DNA from: Streptomyces sp. ISL-43
GTDB lineage: Bacteria; Actinomycetota; Actinomycetes; Streptomycetales; Streptomycetaceae
Length of the DNA stretch: 64,000 nucleotides
Assembly (NCBI RefSeq): GCF_018614195.1
Contig: NZ_JAGGOT010000039.1
Location: 85,775 to 149,774, forward strand
Reading direction: 5' to 3'
The position numbers and the translations under genes are program-made. Shown piece by piece: positions 27,889 to 36,258 of this stretch (positions are counted from its first letter, which is position 1; the number at the start of each line of letters is the position of its first letter). The notes under the pieces were generated by a model. That model had not been told where the DNA came from. It was given only the letters and a program-made list of their open reading frames with translations, and did not search any database.

Positions 27889-28881
27889 CGCTACGACGAC
27901 AGCCCCCCGCCCCCAGAGTCCGCCTCTTCGGTCAGCCCGGACCGGCCCTGGTACGTCCGCCGGTCCACCCTGGTCGTCGCGGTCGCCGCGCTCGCCCCGG
28001 CCTGCCTCGCGGGGTGGGTCCTGACCGAGGTGCTCGGCGGGGGCGGGACCGACGATTCCCGCCCGCCCCGGATCGTGATGCCGCTCGTCTCGCAGACTCC
28101 GGCCGCGGCGGCGGGCCCGGGCGCTGCCGCGAGCGGTTCCGCCAGTGCGTCCCCGGGCGCGAGCGCGTCCGCGAGTACGGACACGAACACCGCCGCGGGC
28201 AAGTCCCTCGCCGGCCGCGTCGTGGTCATCGACCCCGGCCACAACACCGGCAACTTCAAGCACACCACCGAGATCAACCGCCAGGTGGACATCGGCACCA
28301 ACCGCAAGGAGTGCGACACCACCGGCACCACCACCAACTCCGGCTACATGGAAGCCGAGTTCAGCATGGACGTCTCCCGGCGTCTGCGCACCGTCCTGGA
28401 GGCCAAGGGCCTCAAGGTGGTCCTCACCCACGAGGCGGGCGCCGAGCGCCCCTTCGGCCCCTGCATCGACGAGCGCGCCCGCATCGGCAACGAGGCCCGC
28501 GCCGAAGCCGTCGTCTCCGTCCACGCCGACGGCGTCTCGGCCGGCAACCGCGGCTTCCACGTCATCCTCCCGGCCAAGGTCAAGGCCAAGAGCGCGGACA
28601 CCGCGCAGATCGTCGAGCCCTCCCGGATGCTCGGCGAGCGGATCGCCGGGAACTTCGCGCGCACCACCGGTTCGGCCCCCGCCAACTACCTCGGCGGCGG
28701 AACCGGATTGGTGGTCCGCGACGATCTCGGCGGGCTGAACCTCTCGACCCGTCCCAAGGTGTTCATCGAATGCGGCAACATGCGTGACGCCAAGGACGCG
28801 GCGCAGCTGTCGAGTCCGGAGTGGCGGCAGAAAGCGGCCCAGGGCATCGCGGACGGTATCGTCGGGTTCCTCGGCGGGTAG
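27886..28881 (+). CDS. N-acetylmuramoyl-L-alanine amidase (Amidase_3), membrane-anchored
   Basis: The 331-residue protein cuts the bond between N-acetylmuramic acid and the L-alanine of peptidoglycan stem peptides. A transmembrane segment (TLVVAVAALAPACLAGWVL, residues about 25-45) without a signal peptidase site anchors it. An Ala/Ser-rich stretch leads to the catalytic domain (about 105-331). Zinc ligands and catalytic residues are visible as VVIDPGHN, the Glu in YMEAEFSMD, VVSVHADGV, and the late Glu in KVFIECGNMRD. All are present, so it should be active. It appears to be translated from a leaderless GTG mRNA and lies upstream of a small membrane-protein gene. Confidence 0.92.
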   Translation: MRYDDSPPPPESASSVSPDRPWYVRRSTLVVAVAALAPACLAGWVLTEVLGGGGTDDSRPPRIVMPLVSQTPAAAAGPGAAASGSASASPGASASASTDTNTAAGKSLAGRVVVIDPGHNTGNFKHTTEINRQVDIGTNRKECDTTGTTTNSGYMEAEFSMDVSRRLRTVLEAKGLKVVLTHEAGAERPFGPCIDERARIGNEARAEAVVSVHADGVSAGNRGFHVILPAKVKAKSADTAQIVEPSRMLGERIAGNFARTTGSAPANYLGGGTGLVVRDDLGGLNLSTRPKVFIECGNMRDAKDAAQLSSPEWRQKAAQGIADGIVGFLGG

Positions 28882-29029
28882 TCCCCTCGGGACCGCCTTC
28901 CGGGGCGGCCCGCAGCCCCGACCCTCTCGGTCGCGGTGGACCTCCGTACCATGGTGCCGCCCGCCCACTCCGTCATGGCGTGCGACCACGGCACCACGAG
29001 ACGACGAGACCGAGAAGGACACCTAAGAC

Positions 29030-29845
29030 GTGAACATCCGCTCCCTCACTCGAGGCGACGGCGTGGTGATCGGAGCAGCGGTGCTGCTGTTCATCGCCTC
29101 GTTCCTCGATTTCTATTCCGCCACCGGTGTCTCCACCCCGAGCGTGTGGGACACCGACTCGTACCACCTGGCGCTGCCCAGCATCTTCCTGCTCGCCTTC
29201 ATCGCGGTCGGCCTGCTGGTCGCCGCCCGGCTCCAGCCCGCGGGCCGCCAGCTCCTGGGCCTGCCGTTCCAGGCCTGGGGCACCGTGCTCGCCGTCGCGG
29301 CCGCCTGGTCCGCGCTGTGGGCCCTGATCACCTGCCCGCGCGGCATCGACCTGGGCGCGGGCGCGGTCATCGCGTTCCTCGCGACCCTGGCGCTGGCCGG
29401 CGTGACCCTGTTCGGCGAGAAGATCCCCGCGCTCGCCGGCCGGCTGGTGCCGGACCCGAAGCCCGCGGTCGCGGCCGTCCCGGCGTACGGTGGCCAGCCC
29501 CAGCCGGACGCCGGCTACGGGTACCCGGGCGGCCAGGAGCCGCAGCCGTACGGGGCCGCCCCGCAGCCGGTCCCGCCCTACGGCGGCTCCCCGGAGGCCG
29601 GCGCGGCCCCCGCCCCGCAGGACTCCGGTCCGGTCCCGGCGGCGGACTTCACCCCGTTCTGGTTCGCGGTGCCGGTGGCCCGCCCCCTCTTCGCGGAGGA
29701 CGGCAGCCCCAACCCGATCGCGGAGCTCGCACCGGGCACCTGGTACCTGGCCGTGGAGCAGCGCGGTCCGGCCACGCTGATCGCCCAGACCCAGGACGGA
29801 CGTCGCGGCGTCCTGAACGACACCTCGGGCATCCAGCGCGGCTGA
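29030..29845 (+). CDS. Hypothetical membrane protein with proline-rich linker
   Basis: The 271-residue protein starts at GTG 29030 (GAAGGAC 13-17 bases upstream). Four hydrophobic segments occupy residues 10-130 (VVIGAAVLLFIASFLDFYS, IFLLAFIAVGLLVAA, AWGTVLAVAAAWSALWAL, AVIAFLATLALAGVTLF). A Pro/Gly/Tyr-rich linker follows (about 150-205, YGGQPQPDAGYGYPGGQ). The last 65 residues (FTPFWFAVPVARPLFAEDG to VLNDTSGIQRG) form a small globular domain found in several Streptomyces membrane proteins, which I cannot assign. It is separate from the amidase by 148 bases and followed by a strong terminator. Confidence 0.8.
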   Translation: MNIRSLTRGDGVVIGAAVLLFIASFLDFYSATGVSTPSVWDTDSYHLALPSIFLLAFIAVGLLVAARLQPAGRQLLGLPFQAWGTVLAVAAAWSALWALITCPRGIDLGAGAVIAFLATLALAGVTLFGEKIPALAGRLVPDPKPAVAAVPAYGGQPQPDAGYGYPGGQEPQPYGAAPQPVPPYGGSPEAGAAPAPQDSGPVPAADFTPFWFAVPVARPLFAEDGSPNPIAELAPGTWYLAVEQRGPATLIAQTQDGRRGVLNDTSGIQRG

Positions 29846-29874
29846 CCCGCGCGCGAGCCTGCGCAGAGCCACAG

Positions 29875-29906
29875 CGGCCCCCCGCCCTTCCGGGCGGGGG
29901 GCCGTT
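29875..29906 (+). terminator. Intrinsic terminator
   Basis: A 13-bp perfect stem (29875-29887 with 29892-29904), loop TTCC, then TT. It ends the membrane-protein gene and isolates the next gene. Confidence 0.82.
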
Positions 29907-29919
29907 GCCCTACAGTCAC

Positions 29920-29934
29920 CTGACGCATCGTCAG
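29920..29934. promoter_or_regulatory. Second motif CTGAC-N5-GTCAG, copy 3
   Basis: CTGACGCATCGTCAG lies 48 bases before the LLM oxidoreductase start. It is followed by ATATGG and so overlaps or adjoins the promoter. Confidence 0.5.
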
Positions 29935-29981
29935 ATATGGCTGACCCGGCATCGCGCCCGGCATCGCGGAGGGGACCGTAC

Positions 29982-30992
29982 ATGCGCCTCGGACTCGCAC
30001 TCGGCTACTGGGGCCGCGGCCCCAACCCGGACCACCTCGACCTCGCCGCCGAAGCCGAGAACCTCGGCTACGACTCGGTGTGGACCGCCGAGGCCTGGGG
30101 CTCGGACGCCTTCACCCCGCTCACCTGGATCGCCGCGCACACCTCGCGCATCCGCCTGGGCACCGCCATCGCACAGATGGCCGCCCGCACCCCGACCGCC
30201 ACCGCCATGCAGGCCCTGACCCTGGACCACCTCTCCGGCGGCCGGATGATGCTCGGCCTCGGCCTGTCCGGCCCCCAGGTGGTCGAGGGCTGGTACGGGC
30301 GCCCCTTCCCCTCCAGCCCCCTCACCGCGACCCGCGAGTACGTGGACGTCATCCGCCAAGTCCTGCGCCGCGAGGCCCCCGTCGCCCTGGACGGCCGCTT
30401 CCACAGCCACCCGTACCGGGGCTCCGACGCCGCCGGGACCGGCAAGCCGCTCAAGCCCATCACCCACCCGCTGCGCGCGGACCTGCCGGTCCTGCTCGGC
30501 GCGGAGGGCCCCAAGAACATCGCCCAGACCACCCGCATCGCGGACGGCTGGCTCCCCCTGTACTGGTCGCCGACCCGCACCGACGTCTACCAGGCCTCGC
30601 TGACCGACCTCCCCGAGGGATTCATGATCGCCCCGATGGCGCGGGCCAAGGTCTGCGACGACGTCGCCGAGGGGCTGCTCCCGGTCAAGGCGATGCTCGG
30701 CTTCTACATCGGCGGCATGGGGCACGCGGCCCGCAACTTCCACGCCGACCTCATGGGCCGGATGGGCTACGAGGAAGAGGCCCACCGGATCCAGGAGCTG
30801 TTCCTCGCCGGGCGCAAGGAGGAGGCGGTCATGGCCGTTCCCGACGCCTTCGCCGACGAGATCTCCCTGGTCGGCCCCCGGGAGCGGATCGCGGAGCGCC
30901 TCGAACTGTGGCGCAAGGGCCCGGTCACCGACCTGCTCGTGACCGCCCCGGACCCGCACACCCTGCGGGTGCTGGCGGAGCTGAACTCCTAA
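29982..30992 (+). CDS. LLM-class F420-dependent oxidoreductase (Rv3520c-like)
   Basis: The 336-residue luciferase-like flavin/F420 enzyme starts at ATG 29982 behind GGAGGGG. Family features include the N-terminal LGLALGYWGRGPNPDHL, the strand-two SVWTAEAWGSDAFTPL, IRLGTAIAQMAARTPT, and the DHLSGGRMMLGLGLSGPQVVEGWYG segment that shapes the cofactor pocket. It most resembles the Rv3520c group, whose mycobacterial gene lies within the cholesterol catabolism cluster. The shared CTGAC-N5-GTCAG motif upstream ties it to the acyl-CoA dehydrogenase and P450 genes here. The reaction is unknown. Its stop overlaps the stop of the convergent gene by four bases. Confidence 0.88.
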   Translation: MRLGLALGYWGRGPNPDHLDLAAEAENLGYDSVWTAEAWGSDAFTPLTWIAAHTSRIRLGTAIAQMAARTPTATAMQALTLDHLSGGRMMLGLGLSGPQVVEGWYGRPFPSSPLTATREYVDVIRQVLRREAPVALDGRFHSHPYRGSDAAGTGKPLKPITHPLRADLPVLLGAEGPKNIAQTTRIADGWLPLYWSPTRTDVYQASLTDLPEGFMIAPMARAKVCDDVAEGLLPVKAMLGFYIGGMGHAARNFHADLMGRMGYEEEAHRIQELFLAGRKEEAVMAVPDAFADEISLVGPRERIAERLELWRKGPVTDLLVTAPDPHTLRVLAELNS

Positions 30993-31417
30993 GGGCTGTC
31001 CCGGGGCGTCTCGGGGGCGGGCTCGGTGTCCGGCTCCGGGTCCGCTTGCGGCAGGTCGGCGATCAGTTCCCGCAGGTCCAGCGGCATCACGGCGATCTCG
31101 ATGCTGCCGCCCTCGTAGGTACAGGTCACGATCCGCGAGCCGGGGTTGATGGCGATCCCTTCCTTCACCGAGGGCACCCGCACGCCCGTGGCCCGGCCGC
31201 CGGTGAGGAGCACGGGCTCGCCCCGGCCGGGCACCCAGCGGGCCGCGCCCTGCTCCGCGTACACCCGGCCGCTGCGCCAGCGGCCGGCTCCGGCGGGCTC
31301 GCGCGCCATGCACGGGATCCCGGGCACCGGCCCGCCGGCCAGCCGCTGCCGGTGCCTGCGGCGCATCAGCCAGCCGGTTCCGGCGGCGGCCCCGGCGAAG
31401 AACACGTACTCGATCAC
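30989..31417 (-). CDS. Small membrane-anchored protein, DUF2550-like
   Basis: The 142-residue protein has one N-terminal hydrophobic helix (MIEYVFFAGAAAGTGWLM) followed by basic residues. A beta-rich cytosolic domain follows (WRSGRVYAEQGAARWVPGRG, VRVPSVKEGIAINPGSRIVTCTYEGGSIEIAVM). This pattern resembles DUF2550 proteins (PH-like domain with one helix), but the match is from memory and weak. The start is GTG 31417. It lies 11 bases beyond a strong hairpin, so it probably has a promoter inside or near that hairpin. The Glu/Pro-rich tail is low in complexity. Confidence 0.65.
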   Translation of the reverse strand: MIEYVFFAGAAAGTGWLMRRRHRQRLAGGPVPGIPCMAREPAGAGRWRSGRVYAEQGAARWVPGRGEPVLLTGGRATGVRVPSVKEGIAINPGSRIVTCTYEGGSIEIAVMPLDLRELIADLPQADPEPDTEPAPETPRDSP

Positions 31418-31427
31418 CCGCCCATTG

Positions 31428-31465
31428 AAACAGGCCGGACCGGAGCAATCCGGTCCGGCCTGTTT
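31428..31465. terminator. Strong 17-bp hairpin
   Basis: AAACAGGCCGGACCGGA (31428-31444) pairs perfectly with 31449-31465 around a GCAA loop. It lies downstream of the lipoprotein gene on the minus strand and upstream of the small membrane-protein gene. T runs at both stem ends allow termination on either strand. Confidence 0.8.
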
Positions 31466-31594
31466 CCGTGGGCGTGCGCCGCGCCCGGTGGGGCCGGGAA
31501 GCCCGCCGCGCCACGGCGCCCTCCAGGGGCGCGGAGACGGCGCGGCCGGCCAGGGACGGCCGGCAGCCCGCGTACCGTACTTCCCGCGGATCGC

Positions 31595-32236
31595 TCAGCC
31601 GGTCAGCTCGCCCGCACTCGGGACCTTGTCGGTCACCGTGGCGCCCGCACTCTGTCCGGCGTCCTTGACACCCTTGATGACGTTCTCGAAGGAACTGATG
31701 TCGGCGTCGCCGGCGTCGCCCTTGCGCAGCTTGGAGCCGAGGCCCTTGAGGGAATCGATGCCGGCCGTCAGCGGTCCCATGGCCTTCGACAGCAGCGGGT
31801 CGCCCTTGGCGTTCTCGCTCGCCGCCTTCAGCCGGTTGTACGCGAAGGCGCCCGCGAGGCCCGCCTTGATGAGCGCGAAGGTGCGGCCCTTGGTGCCCTT
31901 CTTGAACTTGCCGGCACGGTACGGCTTGACGATCCACTGGTACGTGGCGCCTGCCGCGAGCCCGGCGTTGGCGACGAAGCGCGTCTTGGCGAACTTCTGC
32001 TTCTCTTCCGTGCTGCTGGCCGACGGCGTGGCGGCGGCCGCCTCCGCGTCCTCGGCCGACGCCGCCGCGTCGGCCTCGGCGAACGCGGCCATGGCCACCG
32101 TGACCTCGTCGCTCTGGCTGCTCGCGGTGTCGTTGCCGCCCGAGCCGCAGGCGGTGGCACCGCCCAGCAGCGCGCAGGACAGCAGAACCGCCGTGAGGGA
32201 GCGACGGAATCGAACGGTTCGGGTGGGTAGGGACAC
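31595..32236 (-). CDS. Putative lipoprotein of unknown function
   Basis: The 213-residue product has a basic N-terminus, a hydrophobic core (SLTAVLLSCALLGGATAC) and a lipobox-like ATAC, so it is probably exported and lipid-anchored at the Cys near residue 30. An Ala/Glu/Ser-rich spacer leads to a basic region with a hydrophobic stretch (FVANAGLAAGATYQWIV and GRTFALIKAGLAGAFAYNRL), then a helical C-terminus rich in Gly and Lys. I recognise no family. It is a single gene bounded by the hairpin at 31428. Confidence 0.75.
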   Translation of the reverse strand: MSLPTRTVRFRRSLTAVLLSCALLGGATACGSGGNDTASSQSDEVTVAMAAFAEADAAASAEDAEAAAATPSASSTEEKQKFAKTRFVANAGLAAGATYQWIVKPYRAGKFKKGTKGRTFALIKAGLAGAFAYNRLKAASENAKGDPLLSKAMGPLTAGIDSLKGLGSKLRKGDAGDADISSFENVIKGVKDAGQSAGATVTDKVPSAGELTG

Positions 32237-32349
32237 GGGTTGCCTCCGGGGACTCAGGGGTCCCCCGCAGCCTGACCCGGGTCACGCAGCTGTGCCACCT
32301 GGGGGACCCGTTCGGGTTTACCCGGCCCAGGGGCGGCAAGACGCGCACC

Positions 32350-32652
32350 ATGCCCACACACACGCGAGTACACGCCCGAGGAAGTAGTCAGGCAGGCCGC
32401 GCCGTTGCGGTCGTGGCGGACGTCATGGCCTTCGTGATCGCCCTGTGGATCCTGCTGTACCTGCTGGACGCCAACCAGGGCAACGCCCTGGTGGACTTCA
32501 TCCACGACGCGGCGAGCTGGCTGGCCGGCTGGTCCTACGACCTGTTCACCTTCACCCGCGAATGGGTCCAGGTGGTGGTCGGCTACGGCATCGCGGCCGT
32601 CGCCTACCTGGTCATCGGCCACGCCGTGGCGGGCCGGCTGTACCGCCGCTAG
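32350..32652 (+). CDS. Small membrane protein of unknown function
   Basis: The 100-residue protein has two or three hydrophobic segments (AVAVVADVMAFVIALWILLYLL, an amphipathic VDFIHDAASWLAGWSYDLF, and VVVGYGIAAVAYLVIGHAV) and a basic C-terminus (AGRLYRR). It occurs as a short single gene, divergent from the lipoprotein gene. Function unknown. Confidence 0.72.
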   Translation: MPTHTRVHARGSSQAGRAVAVVADVMAFVIALWILLYLLDANQGNALVDFIHDAASWLAGWSYDLFTFTREWVQVVVGYGIAAVAYLVIGHAVAGRLYRR

Positions 32653-32726
32653 GGCGTGTTTCAAACGTAGCGGAGGGCGCCCGGAGGGCGCGGCCCGCGA
32701 CGTCTGGTGCCGCTAAAACACGCCCT
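32651..32726. repeat. 76-nt imperfect hairpin with AGGGCGTGTTT ends
   Basis: AGGGCGTGTTT (32651-32661) is repeated inverted at 32716-32726, and an inner pair TAGCGG (32668-32673) matches CCGCTA (32710-32715). The element sits between two convergent genes. It could be a bidirectional terminator or a small mobile-element relic; its end sequence (AACACGCCCT) also occurs at 12769-12778. Confidence 0.6.
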
Positions 32727-32785
32727 GGCCGTCGGCCGGCATGGCCCGCCGCTCGCCCCCCGGCGGACCGGGGGACGGGGCGTGC

Positions 32786-33874
32786 TCAGTTGCAGCAGTC
32801 CGGCTCCAGGCCGGCCGGCAGGGTCAGCCCGCCGAAGACGACGCCCGTGGCCTCGTCCCCGCCCAGCGCGGCCACCGCGAGGAGCAGCGAGCCCGCCGTC
32901 CAGGTGGTCTGCTCGACGGGCCACACGGCCCGGTCCTTGAAGACGTACCCGGTCCAGTACATGCCGTTGTCGGCCCGCAGGTGACCGATCGAGCGCAGGA
33001 TCTCCAGCGCCCGGTCCGACTCCCCCGTCGCCCAGAGCGCGAGCGCCAGTTCGCAGGACTCCCCGCCCGTCACCCAGGGGTTCGGCAGTACGCACCGCAC
33101 GCCCAGGTCCGGGACGACGAACTCCTCCCACCGCTCCTCGATCCGCGCCTTCGCCGCCGTACCGGTCAGCGCACCGCCCAGGACCGGGTAGTACCAGTCC
33201 ATCGAGTAGTGGGACTTGTCGAGGAACCGCTCCGGGTGGCGACGTATCGCGTGCCCCAGCGCGCCCGCGGCCAGCTCCCAGTCGGGCTGCGGATCGCCCC
33301 GGTGCTCGGCGATGGCCAGCGCGCACCGCAGGGCCTGGTGGATGGAGGAGGACCCGGTCAGCAGCGCGTCGCGGACGGGCTCGCCGGACGGCTCGCGCTT
33401 CCAGCCGATCTCGCCGCCGGGCTGCTGGAGCCGCAGGACGAACTCCACGGCCGCGTACACGGCCGGCCACATGCGGTCGAGGAACGCGTCGTCCCCGGTG
33501 GACAGGTGGTGGTGCCAGGCGCCGACGGCGAGGTACGCGACGAAGTTGGTCTCCCGGCTCGCGTCCTGCGGCTCGTGGGTGTCGACCCCGTCCTCGCGGT
33601 CCGCGTAGGCGGCGAACCAGGAGCCGTCCTCGTTCTGGTGGCGCACCAGCCAGTCGTACGCCCGCTCGGCGGCCTCGTGCTCGCCCGCCGCGTCGAGCGC
33701 CATGGCGGCCTCGGTGTGGTCCCACGGGTCGAGGTGGTGGCCGCGGAACCACGGGATCGCCCCGTCCGCGCGCTGCGCGGCGAGGATCCCCGCGACCGTG
33801 GCGGCGGCCTGATCGGCGGTCAGTACGCCGTCAAGGACCAGGTGCTCGGGTGCGGTGCGCCCGGGCGAGCTCAC
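32786..33874 (-). CDS. Alpha/alpha-toroid protein (prenyltransferase/squalene-cyclase-like)
   Basis: The 362-residue protein consists of repeated helical hairpins with QW-like motifs (AILAAQRADGAIPWFRG, WLVRHQNEDGSWFAAYAD, LRLQQPGGEIGWKRE), as in terpene cyclase, prenyltransferase or glucoamylase-like alpha6/alpha6 barrels. The DxDD motif of class II cyclases is not present, so cyclase activity is doubtful. The start is GTG 33874, overlapping the methyltransferase stop by four bases (GTGA). It is the third gene of the operon glycosyltransferase, methyltransferase, toroid. This suggests a shared product, perhaps a glycosylated lipid or polysaccharide. It ends with a Cys-rich DCCN. Confidence 0.82.
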   Translation of the reverse strand: MSSPGRTAPEHLVLDGVLTADQAAATVAGILAAQRADGAIPWFRGHHLDPWDHTEAAMALDAAGEHEAAERAYDWLVRHQNEDGSWFAAYADREDGVDTHEPQDASRETNFVAYLAVGAWHHHLSTGDDAFLDRMWPAVYAAVEFVLRLQQPGGEIGWKREPSGEPVRDALLTGSSSIHQALRCALAIAEHRGDPQPDWELAAGALGHAIRRHPERFLDKSHYSMDWYYPVLGGALTGTAAKARIEERWEEFVVPDLGVRCVLPNPWVTGGESCELALALWATGESDRALEILRSIGHLRADNGMYWTGYVFKDRAVWPVEQTTWTAGSLLLAVAALGGDEATGVVFGGLTLPAGLEPDCCN

Positions 33875-34617
33875 TTCTCGGCGCCCGCGGCCGCGCCCAC
33901 GGGCAGGTGCGGCTTGGTCGCGTAGGCGACGAAGCTCTTGCCGATGACCGGGTTGAGGGCCTGCTCCGCGAGGCGGGTGAGCGCGGGCTTCTTCATGATG
34001 TCCCAGACCAGGAGCTTGTGGTACGCCTTGACGGGCAGCGCCTTGTCGTTGTCGACGCCGAAGGCGCACTTGAGCCACCAGTACGGCGAGTGCAGGCCGT
34101 GCGCGTGGTGCGTGCCGTACGGCTTGAGGCCGGCGGCCTCCATCTTGCCGAGCAGCTCTTCGGCCTTGTAGATGCGGATGTGGCCGCCCTCGACCTCGTG
34201 GTAGGCGTCGGAGAGCGCCCAGCAGATCTTCTCGGGGCCGTAGCGCGGCACGGTGATGGCGATGCGCCCGCCGGGCTTGAGGACGCGGACCATCTCGGCG
34301 AGGACGCCCTTGTCGTCGGGGATGTGCTCCATCACCTCGGAGATGATGACGACGTCGAAGGAATCGTCGGGGAAGGGCAGCGCGAGGGCGTCGCCCTCCA
34401 TGGCGGTGGCGGTGGCGCCGGCCGGGGCCTCGCCGGCCTCCTTCATCGCGGCGAACCACTTGGCGACCTCGCGGATCTCCTCGCCGTTGCGGTCGAGGGC
34501 GACCACCTGGGCGCCTCGCCGGTAGCACTCGAAGGCGTGCCGGCCTGCGCCGCAGCCCAGGTCGAGTACGCGGTCGCCTGCTGCGAGCGGGAACCGGGAG
34601 AAATCGACGGTCAGCAC
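33871..34617 (-). CDS. Class I SAM-dependent methyltransferase
   Basis: The 248-residue enzyme starts at GTG 34617 behind AAGGCAGGA. It has SAM motif I VLDLGCGAGRHAFECY (residues about 18-33), motif II VVALDRNGEEI, motif IV DSFDVVIISEVMEHIPD and motif V LKPGGRIAITVP, typical of UbiE-like methyltransferases. The C-terminal half (HHAHGLHSPYWWLKCAF) is specific to the group found beside this type of glycosyltransferase. It is translationally coupled to the toroid gene and 61 bases downstream of the glycosyltransferase. The acceptor molecule is unknown. Confidence 0.9.
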   Translation of the reverse strand: MLTVDFSRFPLAAGDRVLDLGCGAGRHAFECYRRGAQVVALDRNGEEIREVAKWFAAMKEAGEAPAGATATAMEGDALALPFPDDSFDVVIISEVMEHIPDDKGVLAEMVRVLKPGGRIAITVPRYGPEKICWALSDAYHEVEGGHIRIYKAEELLGKMEAAGLKPYGTHHAHGLHSPYWWLKCAFGVDNDKALPVKAYHKLLVWDIMKKPALTRLAEQALNPVIGKSFVAYATKPHLPVGAAAGAEK

Positions 34618-34678
34618 GTGGTCCTGCCTTCGCGGTCGCGGGGGTGAGAGGGGAACTGCATCGGACGGAAGGTGAAGG

Positions 34679-36028
34679 TCACCGGGTACCGCGGCTACGG
34701 GAGGCGGTCGCCGCCTTCGAGTCCGCCGCGCCCTTCGCGGCCCGCTCGATGGCGGCGCGGTAGTGCACGACGGTGCCCTCGGCGGCCTTGGCCCAGGTGA
34801 AGCGGGCCAGCACCCGCTCGCGGCCGGCGGCGCCGAGCCGGGCGCGCAGCTCGGGGTCGCCCAGCAGCCTGCCGAGGGCGAAGGCCAGGGCGCCCGCGTC
34901 GCCGGGCGGCACCGCGAGGCAGGTCTCGCCGTCGGGGCCGGCGACCTCGGGGATCGCGCCGCCGGTGGTGGCCACCAGCGGGGTGCCGGTGGCCATGGAC
35001 TCGGCGGCGGGGAGCGAGAAGCCCTCGTAGAGGGAGGGGACGCAGGCGACCTGCGCGCTGCGCACCAGGTCGACGAGTTCGGCGTCGGTGATGCCCTTGA
35101 CGAAGCGGACGGCGTCCTGGAGCCCGTACGTCTCGATCGCGCGGGCGACCAGGCCCTTCTCGGCGCGCTTGCCGACGACGACGAGGTGGGCGTCGGGCTG
35201 CTCGGTACGGAGCTTCGCGAGCGCCTCGACGAGGTGGACGAGCCCCTTGAGCGGCACGTCGGCGCTCGACGTCGTCACGATCCGTCCGGGTACCTCGGCG
35301 ACGGAAGCGTCGGGCGACCACAGGTCGGTGTCTGCGCCGATGTGGACGACGTGGATGCGCTCGCCCTGGACGCCGAGGTGGTCGGCGATCTCCTGCTTGG
35401 AGGAGCCGGAGACGGTGAGCACGGACGGCAGGCGGCGGGCGACACGTCCCTGCATGCGCGTGAAGCCGTACCAGCGCCGGACGGACGCGCGCTTCTTGCG
35501 GTCCTTGGCGGCGGCCAGGTCCAGCTCGCGGTCGACGGTGATGGGGTGGTGGATGGTGGTGACCAGCGGAGCGCCCAGGCCGCCCAACAGCCCGTAGCCG
35601 AGCGTCTGGTTGTCGTGGATGACGTCGAACTCACCGGCGCGGGCGGCCAGATGGCGCCGGGCGCGCAGCGAGAAGGTCAGCGGCTCGGGAAAGCCGCCGG
35701 TCCACATGGTGGCGACCTCGACGGCGTCGATCCAGTCCCGGTACTCGTCGCGCTTGGGCGTGCGGAACGGGTCGGGGCTGCGGTAGAGGTCCAGGCTCGG
35801 GAGCTCGGTGAGCGTCGCCCCGGTGTCGAGGACCGGATAGGGCTGCGCGCCGATCACCTCGACGGAGTGGCCCAGCTTGACGAGCTCGCGCGAGAGGTGC
35901 CGGACGTAGACGCCCTGGCCACCGCAGAACGGGTTCCCCTTATAGGTGAGGAGCGCGATCCGCAACGGGCGGCTGCCGTCGGCGGGGGAACCCGTGAAAG
36001 GGCTCGTCACCATGGCCTCAGCAGTCAC
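34679..36028 (-). CDS. Glycosyltransferase family 4
   Basis: The 449-residue GT-B enzyme has the acceptor-side motif LLTYKGNPFCGGQGVYVRH near the N-terminus, VIHDNQTLGYGLLGGL in the first Rossmann domain, and the nucleotide-sugar site SLYEGFSLPAAESMATGTPLV with TGGAIPEVAG in the second. The start GTG 36028 has a strong AGAAGGGGG site six bases upstream; ATG 36013 is the alternative. It leads the operon with a methyltransferase and a toroid protein and is divergent from the KstR-like regulator. A KstR-type site at 36082-36095 lies 54 bases before its start. The sugar and acceptor are unknown. Confidence 0.9.
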   Translation of the reverse strand: MTAEAMVTSPFTGSPADGSRPLRIALLTYKGNPFCGGQGVYVRHLSRELVKLGHSVEVIGAQPYPVLDTGATLTELPSLDLYRSPDPFRTPKRDEYRDWIDAVEVATMWTGGFPEPLTFSLRARRHLAARAGEFDVIHDNQTLGYGLLGGLGAPLVTTIHHPITVDRELDLAAAKDRKKRASVRRWYGFTRMQGRVARRLPSVLTVSGSSKQEIADHLGVQGERIHVVHIGADTDLWSPDASVAEVPGRIVTTSSADVPLKGLVHLVEALAKLRTEQPDAHLVVVGKRAEKGLVARAIETYGLQDAVRFVKGITDAELVDLVRSAQVACVPSLYEGFSLPAAESMATGTPLVATTGGAIPEVAGPDGETCLAVPPGDAGALAFALGRLLGDPELRARLGAAGRERVLARFTWAKAAEGTVVHYRAAIERAAKGAADSKAATASRSRGTR

Positions 36029-36081
36029 TCTCGGCCCCCTTCTCCCTGCACTTTCGCCGGAGCGTAACCGCTCGGATAATG

Positions 36082-36095
36082 TAGAACAAGTTTCA
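36082..36095. promoter_or_regulatory. KstR-type operator between the regulator and glycosyltransferase operon
   Basis: TAGAACAAGTTTCA matches all fixed bases of TNNAACNNGTTNNA. It sits in the divergent promoter region of the TetR/KstR-like gene and the glycosyltransferase gene, consistent with autoregulation as known for KstR. Confidence 0.68.
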
Positions 36096-36258
36096 GACTT
36101 GATCCGTTGAAGACCATTGAATCTACCGGCCGGAAACCACACCGTAAGAGGGGTGGCAGGTGATTCGCGCCACGGCTCGGGCGCCTGCCATGCTGGGCGC
36201 GGAGCAGCCCCCGCACTACCCCACCCGCACAAACGTGGAACGCCTTGGAACGGGACAG

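Noticed and set aside
32786..33874. Calling the toroid protein a squalene or hopene cyclase
   Set aside because: No DxDD motif and only about 360 residues, half the length of those cyclases.
36160..36258. Longer N-terminus for the KstR-like regulator from GTG 36160
   Set aside because: The extra 33 residues have no similarity to the family and the ATG at 36259 fits the usual length; kept as an alternative only.
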